Shown here one piece after another: positions 8,062 through 17,052 of a DNA stretch of 64,000 bases. Origin of the DNA: Neoroseomonas alkaliterrae. GTDB lineage: Bacteria; Pseudomonadota; Alphaproteobacteria; Acetobacterales; Acetobacteraceae. Numbering within the stretch: position 1 is the first letter of the stretch; each line of letters begins with the position of its first letter. Both the position numbers and the translations under genes were made by a program. The notes under the pieces are model-generated. The model made no database searches. It was not told the DNA's origin and saw nothing but the letters and a program-made list of their open reading frames with translations. The stretch lies in the NCBI RefSeq assembly GCF_014199195.1, contig NZ_JACIJE010000002.1:124001-188000 (forward strand). The letters are read 5' to 3'.

Positions 8062-8508
8062 ATGGATGCGGCACTGCGCACACGCTACGGGGTCGAGGGC
8101 GAATGGGCCCTCTGGCAGGAACACACGATCCGCTGGGCGGAATGCGACATCTACGCGCATGTCAACCATGCCGCCTACCTGACGCTGTTCGAGGACATGC
8201 GCATCCGCTGGTGGCTCGAGGCGGGCGGGGGCTTCTCGGCGAGCGAGCCGGGCCCGGTGGTGGGATCGCTCGAGGTGAAATACCTGCGCCCCGGCCATTT
8301 CCGGGACCGCGTGCTGCTGACCGCGCGCACCGCCTCCTTCCGCCGCACCTCCTTCGTGCATGAATACGGCATGTGGCGGGATGGGCTGCTGTGCTCGGCG
8401 CGGGCGCTCTGCGTTGTCGTGGACAACGCGACCGGCGCCAAGGCGGCGATACCCGAGGCGATGCGGCGGCTGATGGCCGAGCGCGACGGGGCCTCGGCGG
8501 AGGGCTGA
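8062..8508 (+). CDS. Acyl-CoA thioesterase, YbgC/FadM-like hotdog fold
   Basis: A 148-residue single hotdog domain. The signature WAECDIYAHVNHAAYLTLFEDMRIRWW contains the conserved Asp of 4-hydroxybenzoyl-CoA-type thioesterases followed by HVN and FExxR. Later come VVGSLEVKYLRPGHFRDRVLL and SFRRTSFVHEYGM. It should hydrolyse a cytosolic acyl-CoA thioester; the chain specificity is not readable. MDAALRTR is preferred as start over an upstream ATG because the fold begins right after it, although the ribosome site is weak. The gene is divergent from the Bug gene and convergent with the DenD-like gene, with repeat copy B in the latter gap. Confidence 0.85.
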   Translation: MDAALRTRYGVEGEWALWQEHTIRWAECDIYAHVNHAAYLTLFEDMRIRWWLEAGGGFSASEPGPVVGSLEVKYLRPGHFRDRVLLTARTASFRRTSFVHEYGMWRDGLLCSARALCVVVDNATGAKAAIPEAMRRLMAERDGASAEG

Positions 8509-8523
8509 AGCCCGGCAGGCATG

Positions 8524-8632
8524 CGGCTTTGCCCGCCGGGCATCAGGCGTTGGTTTCGCGCGCCGCCGCCCCACCAGCCCCGCGCGCATCACCGGCGGAC
8601 GAAAGGGCACGCCTCTCGCCCGCCGGCATGGG
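8524..8632 (+). repeat. Intergenic repeat family, copy B
   Basis: Same order as copy A: GGCTTTGCCCGCCGGGCAT, the core TTTCGCGCGCCGCCGCCCCACC, then a hairpin at 8592-8626. The hairpin has outer arms CCGGCGG/CCGCCGG, an inner CGAAAGG/CCTCTCG region with a mismatch and the loop GCACG, followed by CATGG. It lies in the convergent gap between the thioesterase and the DenD-like gene. Confidence 0.75.
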
Positions 8633-8656
8633 CCTTCCGCCTCGCCGCTTGCCGGC

Positions 8657-9640
8657 CTACAGCCCGCGCTCGGCGCGCGTCGCCGCGAGGTCGTCCTCGA
8701 TGAAGGCGCGCACCAGGTCCTCGAGCGATTCCTGCTCGGCGAAGCCGAGCCGGCGCGCGCGGGTCGCCGCGAAGGCGGCGGGCCAGCCGGCGACGATGTC
8801 ATAGACCTCCCTGTCGAAGACGAAGCCGACCTTGGCCCGCGCCGCGGGCCCGGCCACCGCCTCGAGCGCGCCCAGCATCTTGCCGACCGTGGCGCTGCGC
8901 CCGGGCGGGTTGATGCCGCGATCGGCGCCGAGGGCCGCGGTGTCCATCGTCGCCGCGTGCAGGAACCACTCCATCGCGCTGCGCGGGGAGCAGATCCAGA
9001 CGGCGAATTCCGGCGGCACCGGGCAGTCGGTGGAAAGCCCCAGCAGCGGCTCGCGGATGATGGCCGAGACGAAGGAGGAGGCCGCCTTGTTCGGCCGCCC
9101 GGGCCGGACCATCACCGTCGGCAGGCGGATGTTCACCGCATCGAGGAAGCCCTTGCGCGTCGCGTCCTGCAGCAGCAGCTCGCCGATTGCCTTCTGCGCG
9201 CCGTAGGAATTGGTCGGCAGCTGGCGCCCGTCATCCGGCACCACCGCATCCTGCCCACCGCCGAAGGAGGCGACGGAGGAGGTGAACACGACGCGCGGCC
9301 GCGTGCCGAGCGCGCGGCACGCCTGCAGCACCGCGAGCGTGCCATGCAGGTTGACCTTGATGCCGAGGTCGAAATCCGCCTCCGCCGCCGCGCTGACGAC
9401 CGCGGCGAGGTGGAACACCACCGCGGTCCCGGCCGGGATCGCCGCCGCGACGGCGGCCGGATCCGCCACGTCGCCGCCGATACAGCGGACCGGAAAGCGC
9501 GCCTCGGGCGCGGGCGGCGAGGCAAGGTCGAACAGCGTCAGCCCGGTGATCGCCTGCCCGCCGAGGCTGCCGTCCTTCGCGAGCCTGTTCGCGAGCTTCC
9601 GCCCCAGGAATCCGCCGCCGCCGAGGATGGTGATCTGCAT
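8657..9640 (-). CDS. denD: Probable D-erythronate dehydrogenase (extended SDR)
   Basis: A 327-residue extended short-chain dehydrogenase. MQITILGGGGFLGRKLA carries the GxxGxxG NAD motif. The catalytic pair lies in TNSYGAQKAIGELL (YxxxK). The downstream signature IRLPTVMVRPGRPNKAASSFVSAIIREPL is characteristic of DenD-type dehydrogenases, which oxidise D-erythronate at C2 using NAD+. The start at 9640 is supported by GGAGG seven bases upstream. The gene is divergent from diaminopropionate ammonia-lyase with only 64 bp between. The usual DenD partners (OtnC/OtnI, kinases) are not adjacent, so the substrate assignment is moderate and a related aldonate remains possible. Confidence 0.7.
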   Translation of the reverse strand: MQITILGGGGFLGRKLANRLAKDGSLGGQAITGLTLFDLASPPAPEARFPVRCIGGDVADPAAVAAAIPAGTAVVFHLAAVVSAAAEADFDLGIKVNLHGTLAVLQACRALGTRPRVVFTSSVASFGGGQDAVVPDDGRQLPTNSYGAQKAIGELLLQDATRKGFLDAVNIRLPTVMVRPGRPNKAASSFVSAIIREPLLGLSTDCPVPPEFAVWICSPRSAMEWFLHAATMDTAALGADRGINPPGRSATVGKMLGALEAVAGPAARAKVGFVFDREVYDIVAGWPAAFAATRARRLGFAEQESLEDLVRAFIEDDLAATRAERGL

Positions 9641-9704
9641 GCCGTCGCCTCCGATGCCCTTCCCGTTTGGCGCGGGGCGCGGCCCGGCGCAATATCCGCA
9701 GGCC

Positions 9705-10889
9705 ATGATTCCCGCCGTCCCGTTCCGCTTCCTGATCAACCGCCACCACGGCACCCCCGGCGTCGTCGTGCTGCCCGATGGCGGCTTCCGCCGAGCGCGG
9801 GAGGAAATCGCCTCCTGGCCCGGCTATGCGCCGACGCCGCTGCTCGACCTGCCGGACGTCGCGGCCGCCGCGCGCGTCGGGCACGTCGCATACAAGGACG
9901 AGGGCGGGCGCTTCGGCCTCGGCTCCTTCAAGGCGCTGGGCGGCGCCTACGCGGTCATGCGGCTGCTGCAGGCGGAACTCGCGAGGCGCGGCGTCGCCGA
10001 TGCCGCGACCGCGGCGGACCTGATGGAGGGCAAGCACAAGGACGCGACCCGCGCCATCACCGTGACTTGCGCGACCGACGGCAACCACGGCCGCTCCGTC
10101 GCCTGGGGCGCGCAGCGATTCGGCGCGCGCTGCGTCATCTTCGTGCACGAGACGGTCAGCCAGGGCCGGCGCGACGCGATCGCGAAATGGGGCGCCGAGA
10201 TCCGTGTCGTGCCCGGCAACTACGACGACGCGGTGCGCGAGGCCCAGAAACAGGCCGATGCGCATGGCTGGTTCGTCGTCTCCGACACCTCCTATCCCGG
10301 CTACACCGAGGTTCCGCGCGACGTGATGCAGGGCTACCGCGTCATGGCCGATGAGGCCGCCGACCAGATCGGCGCGGCGCCGAGCCACGTCTTCATCCAG
10401 GGCGGCGTGGGCGGCGTGGCCGCGGCGGTCTCGGTGCAGATGCGCGCGCGCTTCGGCGCCGCGGCGCGGATCGTGGTGGTGGAGCCGGACAAGGCCGCCT
10501 GCCTGCTCGCCAGCGCCGAGGCCGGGCAGCCGACGACCGTGCCCGGGGATCTCGACACGCTGATGGCGGGGCTCGCCTGCGGCGAACCCTCGCTGCTCGC
10601 CTGGCAGGAGCTCGAGCGCGCGGCCTTCGCCTTCATGGCCGTGCCGGACGAGAGCGCGGTCGCCTGCATGAAGGCGCTGGCCGCGCGGAGGCCGCCGGTG
10701 GTGGCGGGCGAGAGCGCGGTGGCCGGCATGGCCGGGCTGCTGCTGGCCGCCCGCGAACCCTTCGCGCGCGCGGCCCTCGGCCTCGAGGAAACCAGCCGCG
10801 TGCTGCTGTTCGGCACGGAGGGCGCGACCGATCCGGAGGTCTATGAACGCCTCGTCGGCCGTGCGGCGGATGCTGCTTCATCTGACTGA
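9705..10889 (+). CDS. dpaL: Diaminopropionate ammonia-lyase
   Basis: A 394-residue fold-type II PLP enzyme. VAYKDEGGRFGLGSFKALGGAYA places the Schiff-base lysine at residue 76. TCATDGNHGRSVAWGAQ is the substrate/phosphate loop, and QGGVGGVAAAVSVQMRARFG resembles the PLP-phosphate glycine loop. The length and the KDEGxRFGLGSFKALGG signature match DpaL/YgeX, which converts 2,3-diaminopropionate to pyruvate and two ammonia and also accepts D-serine. MIPAVPFRFL was chosen as start because family homology begins there; an upstream MPFPFGAG is possible. It is followed by a hairpin and the ugp-type operon on the same strand. Confidence 0.9.
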   Translation: MIPAVPFRFLINRHHGTPGVVVLPDGGFRRAREEIASWPGYAPTPLLDLPDVAAAARVGHVAYKDEGGRFGLGSFKALGGAYAVMRLLQAELARRGVADAATAADLMEGKHKDATRAITVTCATDGNHGRSVAWGAQRFGARCVIFVHETVSQGRRDAIAKWGAEIRVVPGNYDDAVREAQKQADAHGWFVVSDTSYPGYTEVPRDVMQGYRVMADEAADQIGAAPSHVFIQGGVGGVAAAVSVQMRARFGAAARIVVVEPDKAACLLASAEAGQPTTVPGDLDTLMAGLACGEPSLLAWQELERAAFAFMAVPDESAVACMKALAARRPPVVAGESAVAGMAGLLLAAREPFARAALGLEETSRVLLFGTEGATDPEVYERLVGRAADAASSD

Positions 10890-10903
10890 CACGGACCTGT
10901 AAT
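10876..10903 (+). promoter_or_regulatory. Candidate promoter of the ugp-type operon
   Basis: TGTAAT (10898-10903) matches the sigma70 -10 hexamer at five of six positions, which stands out in this base composition. The -35 region is poor (CTTCAT, 16 bp upstream). Transcription from here would begin about 10910, so the transcript would start almost directly with the hairpin at 10915. Confidence 0.35.
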
Positions 10904-10914
10904 CTCCGCGTCAA

Positions 10915-10940
10915 GGGAGGCGGCTACCTCGCCGCCTCCC
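10915..10940 (+). other. Hairpin in the ugpB leader
   Basis: GGGAGGCGG (10915-10923) pairs perfectly with CCGCCTCCC (10932-10940) across an 8-base loop, 24 bp before the ugpB ATG. No T-run follows. It could terminate dpaL transcripts or form a protective 5' end on the ugpB message if the promoter at 10898 is real. Confidence 0.6.
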
Positions 10941-10963
10941 CAACACGTGGAGAGGACAGCGTC

Positions 10964-12304
10964 ATGATGCGCCGCACGATCCTGGCCGGGGCTTTCGCCC
11001 TCGGCCTCGCAGGGCCGGCCACGGCCCAGCAGCAGCCGGTCGAGATCCAGTTCTGGCACGGCCTGACGCAGCCCCTCGGCGGGATGCTCGAGCAGATCGC
11101 CGCCGACTTCAACGCGAGCCAGAACCAGTATCGCGTCGTCGCCTCCTTCCGCGGTTCCTACCCCGAGACGATGGTCGCCGCGATCGCGGCCTTCCGCGCC
11201 GGCCAGGCGCCGCACATCGTGCAGATGTTCGAGGTCGGCACCGGCACGATGATGGCCGCGGGCCGCGCGGTGAAGCCCGTGCACGAGCTGCTGGCCGAGA
11301 CGGGCGTGCAGATCCCCTTCGACGACTACCTGCCCGCGGTGCGCGGCTACTACAGCCTGCGCGACGGGCGGATGATGTCCATGCCCTTCAACTCCTCGAC
11401 CGCGGTGGTGTTCTACAACAAGGATGCCTTCCGCCGCGCGGGCCTCGACCCCGAGGCCTTCCCGCAGACCTGGCAGGCGCTCGAGCAGGCGGCGCGGAGG
11501 CTCAAGGCCGCGGGCGTGGAATGCCCGATGACCATGGCCTGGCCGACCTGGACGCAGGTCGAGCAGTTCAGCGCCATCCACAACATCCCGCTCGCCACGC
11601 AGGGCAACGGCTTCGGCGGGCTGAACGCGGAACTGCGCATCAACAACCCGCTGATGGTGCGCCACCTGCAGAACCTCGTGGACTGGCAGCGCGAGGGCCT
11701 GTTCCGCTATGGCGGGCGCGACGGGCAGGGCGACGCGCTGTTCCCCAACGGCACCTGCGCGATCATCTTCGGCTCCTCGGGCCTGCGCGCGCGCATCCAG
11801 CGCGAGGCGCAGTTCCCCTGGGGTGTCGCCATGCTGCCCTACTACGACGGCGTGGCGGGCGCGCCGATCAACTCGATCATCGGCGGGGCCTCCTTCTGGG
11901 CCATGAACCGCGGGCCGAACGCGACCCGCAGCGCCGAGGAGAACCGCGGCATCGCGCAGTTCTTCGCCTGGCTCGCGCGGCCCGAGGTGGTGCGCAAGTG
12001 GCATGTCGAGACGGGCTTCCTGCCGGTGCGCGTCTCGGTGTTCCGCGCGCTGGAGGCGGAGGGCTTCTACCGCCAGAACCCGGGTGCCGACATCCCGATC
12101 AACCAGCTCCTGCGCGGCGGCGGGCAGATGACCGAGAACTCGATGGGCATCCGCCTCGGCGGCTTCGTCGAGATCCGCACCATCATCCAGGAGGAGATGG
12201 AGCGCGCCTTCCAGGGCCAGCAGAACGCGCAGCAGGCGCTCGACAATGCGGTGCAGCGCGGCAACGTGGTGCTGCGCAACTTCGAACGGCAGAACCGCCA
12301 GTAA
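10964..12304 (+). CDS. ugpB: UgpB-like ABC importer periplasmic binding protein
   Basis: 446 residues with a signal peptide ending in GPATAQQ. The mature protein begins [25 protein letters not shown], and [25 protein letters not shown] and [16 protein letters not shown] follow; these match UgpB of the sn-glycerol-3-phosphate/glycerophosphodiester importer. It captures the ligand for UgpA/UgpE/UgpC, all encoded immediately downstream. Related carbohydrate importers share this fold, so glycerol-3-phosphate is the best but not proven ligand. The first two codons are both ATG, so the start may be 10964 or 10967. It is separated from ugpA by 44 bp containing a tight hairpin. Confidence 0.85.
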   Translation: MMRRTILAGAFALGLAGPATAQQQPVEIQFWHGLTQPLGGMLEQIAADFNASQNQYRVVASFRGSYPETMVAAIAAFRAGQAPHIVQMFEVGTGTMMAAGRAVKPVHELLAETGVQIPFDDYLPAVRGYYSLRDGRMMSMPFNSSTAVVFYNKDAFRRAGLDPEAFPQTWQALEQAARRLKAAGVECPMTMAWPTWTQVEQFSAIHNIPLATQGNGFGGLNAELRINNPLMVRHLQNLVDWQREGLFRYGGRDGQGDALFPNGTCAIIFGSSGLRARIQREAQFPWGVAMLPYYDGVAGAPINSIIGGASFWAMNRGPNATRSAEENRGIAQFFAWLARPEVVRKWHVETGFLPVRVSVFRALEAEGFYRQNPGADIPINQLLRGGGQMTENSMGIRLGGFVEIRTIIQEEMERAFQGQQNAQQALDNAVQRGNVVLRNFERQNRQ

Positions 12305-12311
12305 CGGGGCA

Positions 12312-12329
12312 GGGGGGCGCGAGCCCCCC
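12312..12329 (+). other. GNRA-capped hairpin between ugpB and ugpA
   Basis: GGGGGGC (12312-12318) pairs with GCCCCCC (12323-12329) around the tetraloop GCGA. There is no T-run, so it is unlikely to be a strong intrinsic terminator. Position and form fit a 3'-end stabiliser that gives more binding protein than permease, as known for malE-malF. Confidence 0.65.
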
Positions 12330-12348
12330 GCCTTCCGGACGCTCAGGG

Positions 12349-13230
12349 ATGCAGAAGAAGGTCATCTTCCGCGGCGTGGCGCTGCCGGTGGCGCTGCTGT
12401 TGCCGCAGCTCGTCATCACCGGCATCTTCTTCTTCTGGCCGGCGGGCCAGGCGATCTGGTCCTCCTTCCTGAGGGAGGACGCCTTCGGGCTCAGCCGCGA
12501 GTTCGTCTGGTTCGAGAACTTCGCCGATATCCTGACCGATCCGAACTACCTTGCGGTCGCCTGGAACACTGCGATCTTCTCGGCCGCCGTCGCCGTGCTG
12601 GCGATGGGCGTTGCGCTCTTCCTCGCCGTGCAGGCCGACAAGGCGATCCGCGGCGCCACCGCCTACAAGACGCTGCTGATCTGGCCCTATGCGGTGGCCC
12701 CGGCGGTCGCGGCGGTGCTGTGGCTCTTCCTCTTCCACCCGCAGATCGGCCTCTTCGGCCGCGCGCTGAATGCCGCCGGCATCGCCTGGGACTACAAGAT
12801 CAATGGCGGGCAGGCGATGACGCTGGTGATCATCGCCGCGGCCTGGAAGCAGGTCTCCTACAACTTCATCTTCTTCCTCGCGGGGCTGCAGTCCATCCCG
12901 CGCAACGTGCTCGAGGCCGCGGCGATCGACGGCGCGCGGCCGACGCGCCGGTTCTGGACCATCGTCTTCCCGCTGATCTCGCCCACCACCTTCTTCCTGC
13001 TGGTGGTCAACCTCGTCTACGCCTTCTTCGACACCTTCGGCATCATCCACGCGCTGACCCAGGGCGGGCCGGGGCTTGCGACCACGACGCTGATCTACCG
13101 CGTCTATGTGGACGGGGTGCAGAACCTGAACTTCGGGTCGAGCGCCGCGCAATCCGTCATCCTGATGGCGCTCGTCATCGCCATGACGGCCGTGCAGTTC
13201 CGCTTCATCGAGCGCAAGGTGCACTACTGA
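12349..13230 (+). CDS. ugpA: UgpA-like ABC permease
   Basis: A 293-residue inner-membrane protein with about six transmembrane helices; the first is [23 protein letters not shown]. The EAA loop reads [27 protein letters not shown], the contact site for the ATPase. The closing segment [34 protein letters not shown] is typical of Ugp[10 protein letters not shown] was chosen because the hydrophobic helix begins just after it. The stop overlaps the ugpE start (TGATG), which couples the two permeases translationally. Confidence 0.88.
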   Translation: MQKKVIFRGVALPVALLLPQLVITGIFFFWPAGQAIWSSFLREDAFGLSREFVWFENFADILTDPNYLAVAWNTAIFSAAVAVLAMGVALFLAVQADKAIRGATAYKTLLIWPYAVAPAVAAVLWLFLFHPQIGLFGRALNAAGIAWDYKINGGQAMTLVIIAAAWKQVSYNFIFFLAGLQSIPRNVLEAAAIDGARPTRRFWTIVFPLISPTTFFLLVVNLVYAFFDTFGIIHALTQGGPGLATTTLIYRVYVDGVQNLNFGSSAAQSVILMALVIAMTAVQFRFIERKVHY

Positions 13231-14117
13231 TGGCCGGGACCGAGGCGCTCGCCGCCGCCACCCGCCGCCGGCAGCGGCGCGGGCGGGCGCTGGCCTATGC
13301 GGCGCTGACGATCGGCGTGCTGGTCTTCGCCTTCCCGATCTGGATGACGCTGGTGGGCTCGACCCACGATGTCGGCACGCTCGGCCGCGGCGACGTGCCG
13401 CTGTGGTTCGGCCCGCACGGGGCGGAGAACTACGCCACCGCCTGGACCACGGGCGGCGCCGGCACGCGCAACACCTTCGTCGTCCCGGCCTCGACCATGC
13501 TGCTCAACAGCGCGCTGATGGCGGCGCTGATCGCGGTCGGCAAGATCGCGATCTCGCTGCTGTCGGCCTATGCGGTGGTGTTCTTCGCCTTCCCCGGTCG
13601 GATGCTCGCCTTCTGGCTCATCTTCATCACCCTGATGCTGCCGGTGGAGGTGCGCATCATCCCGACCTTCGAGGTGATGGTGGATCTTCGCCTGACCAAC
13701 ACCATGGCCGGGCTGACGGTCCCGCTGATGGCGAGCGCGACGGCCACGCTCCTGTTCCGCCAGTTCTTCCTCACCATCCCAGACGAATACGTGGAGGCGG
13801 CGAAGATGGACGGCGCTGGCCCCGTGCGCTTCTTCCGCGACGTGGCGCTGCCGCTGTCGGTGACGAACATCGCCGCGCTCTTCGTCATCCTCTTCATCTA
13901 CGGCTGGAACCAGTATCTCTGGCCTCTGCTGATGGTGAACGACCGGACGCTGGAGACCATCGTCGTCGGGCTGACCAAGATGATCGGCACCGGGGATTCC
14001 CAGAACGAGTGGAACACCATCATGGCCACAGCGATGATGGCGCTGCTGCCGCCCGTGCTCGTGGTGGTCCTGATGCAGCGCTGGTTCATCAAGGGCCTGA
14101 CCGAGACGGAGAAGTAG
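13230..14117 (+). CDS. ugpE: UgpE-like ABC permease
   Basis: A 295-residue inner-membrane protein with about six helices. The EAA motif is [52 protein letters not shown] near the C-terminus is characteristic of UgpE. Its ATG overlaps the last base of ugpA and its stop lies 4 bp before the ugpC GTG, so UgpA, UgpE and UgpC form one translational block. It should pair with UgpA as the second half of the channel. Confidence 0.88.
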   Translation: MAGTEALAAATRRRQRRGRALAYAALTIGVLVFAFPIWMTLVGSTHDVGTLGRGDVPLWFGPHGAENYATAWTTGGAGTRNTFVVPASTMLLNSALMAALIAVGKIAISLLSAYAVVFFAFPGRMLAFWLIFITLMLPVEVRIIPTFEVMVDLRLTNTMAGLTVPLMASATATLLFRQFFLTIPDEYVEAAKMDGAGPVRFFRDVALPLSVTNIAALFVILFIYGWNQYLWPLLMVNDRTLETIVVGLTKMIGTGDSQNEWNTIMATAMMALLPPVLVVVLMQRWFIKGLTETEK

Positions 14118-14121
14118 CGGC

Positions 14122-15189
<1,068 letters not shown>

Positions 15190-15196
15190 GCGGCCA

Positions 15197-15227
15197 TTGA
15201 ACCCGCGGCGCGCCGCCGTCACATAAT
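15197..15227 (+). promoter_or_regulatory. Candidate promoter for the Bug gene at 15265
   Basis: TTGAAC (15197-15202) and CATAAT (15222-15227) each match the sigma70 consensus well and stand out against the local GC-rich sequence. The spacer is 19 bp, on the long side; ACATAA would give 18. The predicted start is about 30 bp before the ATG, so this Bug gene is probably not simply the last gene of the ugp operon. Confidence 0.5.
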
Positions 15228-15264
15228 CGTCATCGGCGTTGTGCCGCACGTCCTGGAGAGAAGC

Positions 15265-16242
15265 ATGAACCGTCGCACCCTGTTCGGCCTTGGCGCCGCA
15301 GCCGCCCTCGCGTCCCGCCCCGCCTTCGCGCAGGCGCCAGCCTGGCCGACCGGCCCGGTGCGCATGATCGTGCCCTTCGCGGCCGGCGGGCCGACCGATG
15401 TGCCGGCGCGGCTCCTCGCGGACCAGATGTCGGGCTTCCTGCCGCACCGCGTCGTGGTCGAGAACCGCACCGGCTCGGGTGTCGTTGTCGGCACCGATGT
15501 CGTGGCCAAGGCGCCCAAGGACGGCCAGACCATCCTCTACACCACCGTCGGCCACGCCTATCTGCCTGGCCTGTTCGACCGCCTTCCCTTCGACCCTGTC
15601 GCCGATTTCACGCCCGCCGCCTTCATCGGCCAGATCCCGCAGATCCTGCTGGTCCACAAGGACTTCCCGGCGCAAACCCTGCCCGATCTGATCCGTCTGC
15701 TGCGCGAGAATCCGGGGCGGTTCGACTACGCCTCCTCCGGCAATGGCGGCGCGGTGCATCTCGGCACCGAGCTGTTCCTGCACATGGCGGGCGGCCTGAA
15801 GGTGAACCACATCGCCTTCCGCGGCTCCTCCGCCGCGCTGCCGGAGGTGCTGTCCGGCCGCGTGCCCATGATCTTCGACGTCGCCGCCAGCGCCCTGCCC
15901 TATATCGAGCGGAACGAGCTTCGCCCGCTCGCGATCAGCACGCGCACGCGCATGCCCTATGCGCCGAACATCCCCACCTTCATCGAGGGTGGGGTCGCGG
16001 ATTTCGAGTGCTACACCTGGCACATGGCGATGGTGCCCTCGGGCACGCCGATGCCGACGGTGCGCGCGATCAACGCCGCCTTCAACCGCGCGCTCGCCAT
16101 CCCGGCGGTGCAGCAGCGCCTCCAGCAGCTCACCATGAACGTCACGACCGACAGCACGCCCGAGAGCGCGGCGCGCTTCCTCGCGAGCGAGATGGCGAAG
16201 TGGACGCCGGTGATCCGCGCCGCCGGCATCCGTCCCTCGTAA
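15265..16242 (+). CDS. Bug/TctC-family periplasmic solute-binding protein
   Basis: 325 residues with signal peptide MNRRTLFGLGAAAALASRPAFAQ. Mature landmarks are WPTGPVRMIVPFAAGGPTDVPAR, GHAYLPGLFDRLPFDPVADF, YASSGNGGAVHLG, IAFRGSSAALPEVLSG and NIPTFIEGGVADFECY. MNRRTLF was chosen over an in-frame GTG eight codons earlier because GGAGAG precedes it and the n-region begins there. It follows ugpC by 75 bp but has its own promoter-like sequence. It ends 6 bp from the convergent shikimate-dehydrogenase-like gene. The ligand is unknown. Confidence 0.92.
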   Translation: MNRRTLFGLGAAAALASRPAFAQAPAWPTGPVRMIVPFAAGGPTDVPARLLADQMSGFLPHRVVVENRTGSGVVVGTDVVAKAPKDGQTILYTTVGHAYLPGLFDRLPFDPVADFTPAAFIGQIPQILLVHKDFPAQTLPDLIRLLRENPGRFDYASSGNGGAVHLGTELFLHMAGGLKVNHIAFRGSSAALPEVLSGRVPMIFDVAASALPYIERNELRPLAISTRTRMPYAPNIPTFIEGGVADFECYTWHMAMVPSGTPMPTVRAINAAFNRALAIPAVQQRLQQLTMNVTTDSTPESAARFLASEMAKWTPVIRAAGIRPS

Positions 16243-16248
16243 GGCGCG

Positions 16249-17052
16249 CTACCCCGCGCCCATGAATCGCGCGAGCAGCGCGATCTGGGCGGCGAGCATC
16301 GGCTTGCCGCCATGGGTCGCGCAGCCGCGCTGCGCGGCTTCCGCGAGGAAGGGCGTCACCTCCGGCGCCATGATGACCTCCGCCGCGAGCATCGGCGGCG
16401 CAAGGCGTGTCACGTCGAGCGGCAGGGCGTCGCCGTCCTTCATGCCGAGCGAGGTGGCGTTCACCACCACATCGTGCCCGGACGGGTCGGGGCCGCCCGT
16501 GCGCGTGTCGCAGGCCGGATAGGCGGCGCGCACCCGTGCGGCGAGCGCTTCCGCCTTCGCCGCCGTCCGGTTGTGGATGGTCAGCCGCCGCGCGCCGTGC
16601 CGCGCGAAGGCGAAGGCGAGGCCCGCCGCCGCGCCGCCGGCGCCGGCCATGAAGATGGCGCGCCCCGCGACCTCATGGCCCGCCGAGCGCAGCCCGGCGA
16701 CGAAGCCCTCGCCGTCGAACTGCCCGCCGGTCAGGCGGCCATCGGCGTCGCGGCGGATGACGTTCACCGCGCCGACCTGGCGCGCTTCCTCGGTGAGTTC
16801 GTCGCACAGCGCGGCGATGGCTTCCTTGTGCGGCACGGTCACGACGATGCCGCTGAGGTTCCGCATCCGGCGCAGCGCCGCGACGACCTGCGCGAGGTCC
16901 TCCGGCAGCACGTGCAGCGGCACCATCACGGCATCGAAGCCGAGGGCGTCGAAATGCGCGTTCATCGCCTGCGGCGTGCGCACATGCGCGACCGGATGGG
17001 CGAGGATGACGGTGATCGCCGTGCGCCCCGAGATGCTCGCGCGCGACTGCAT
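16249..17052 (-). CDS. Shikimate-dehydrogenase-like (AroE family) oxidoreductase of unknown substrate
   Basis: A 267-residue AroE-fold protein. The N-terminal domain has VTVPHKEA, containing the catalytic Lys. The Rossmann part has FMAGAGGAAAGLAFAF and HNRTAAKAEALAAR, an NADP-type NRT motif. The usual substrate loop HSxSPxxHN, whose two serines hold the shikimate carboxylate, reads HVRTPQAMN here, so one serine is Val and the other Thr. That suggests a quinate/shikimate-like or quite different substrate. The ATG overlaps the stop of the upstream E1 gene (TGATG), so it is the last gene of a four-gene operon and probably not the housekeeping aroE. Confidence 0.82.
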   Translation of the reverse strand: MQSRASISGRTAITVILAHPVAHVRTPQAMNAHFDALGFDAVMVPLHVLPEDLAQVVAALRRMRNLSGIVVTVPHKEAIAALCDELTEEARQVGAVNVIRRDADGRLTGGQFDGEGFVAGLRSAGHEVAGRAIFMAGAGGAAAGLAFAFARHGARRLTIHNRTAAKAEALAARVRAAYPACDTRTGGPDPSGHDVVVNATSLGMKDGDALPLDVTRLAPPMLAAEVIMAPEVTPFLAEAAQRGCATHGGKPMLAAQIALLARFMGAG

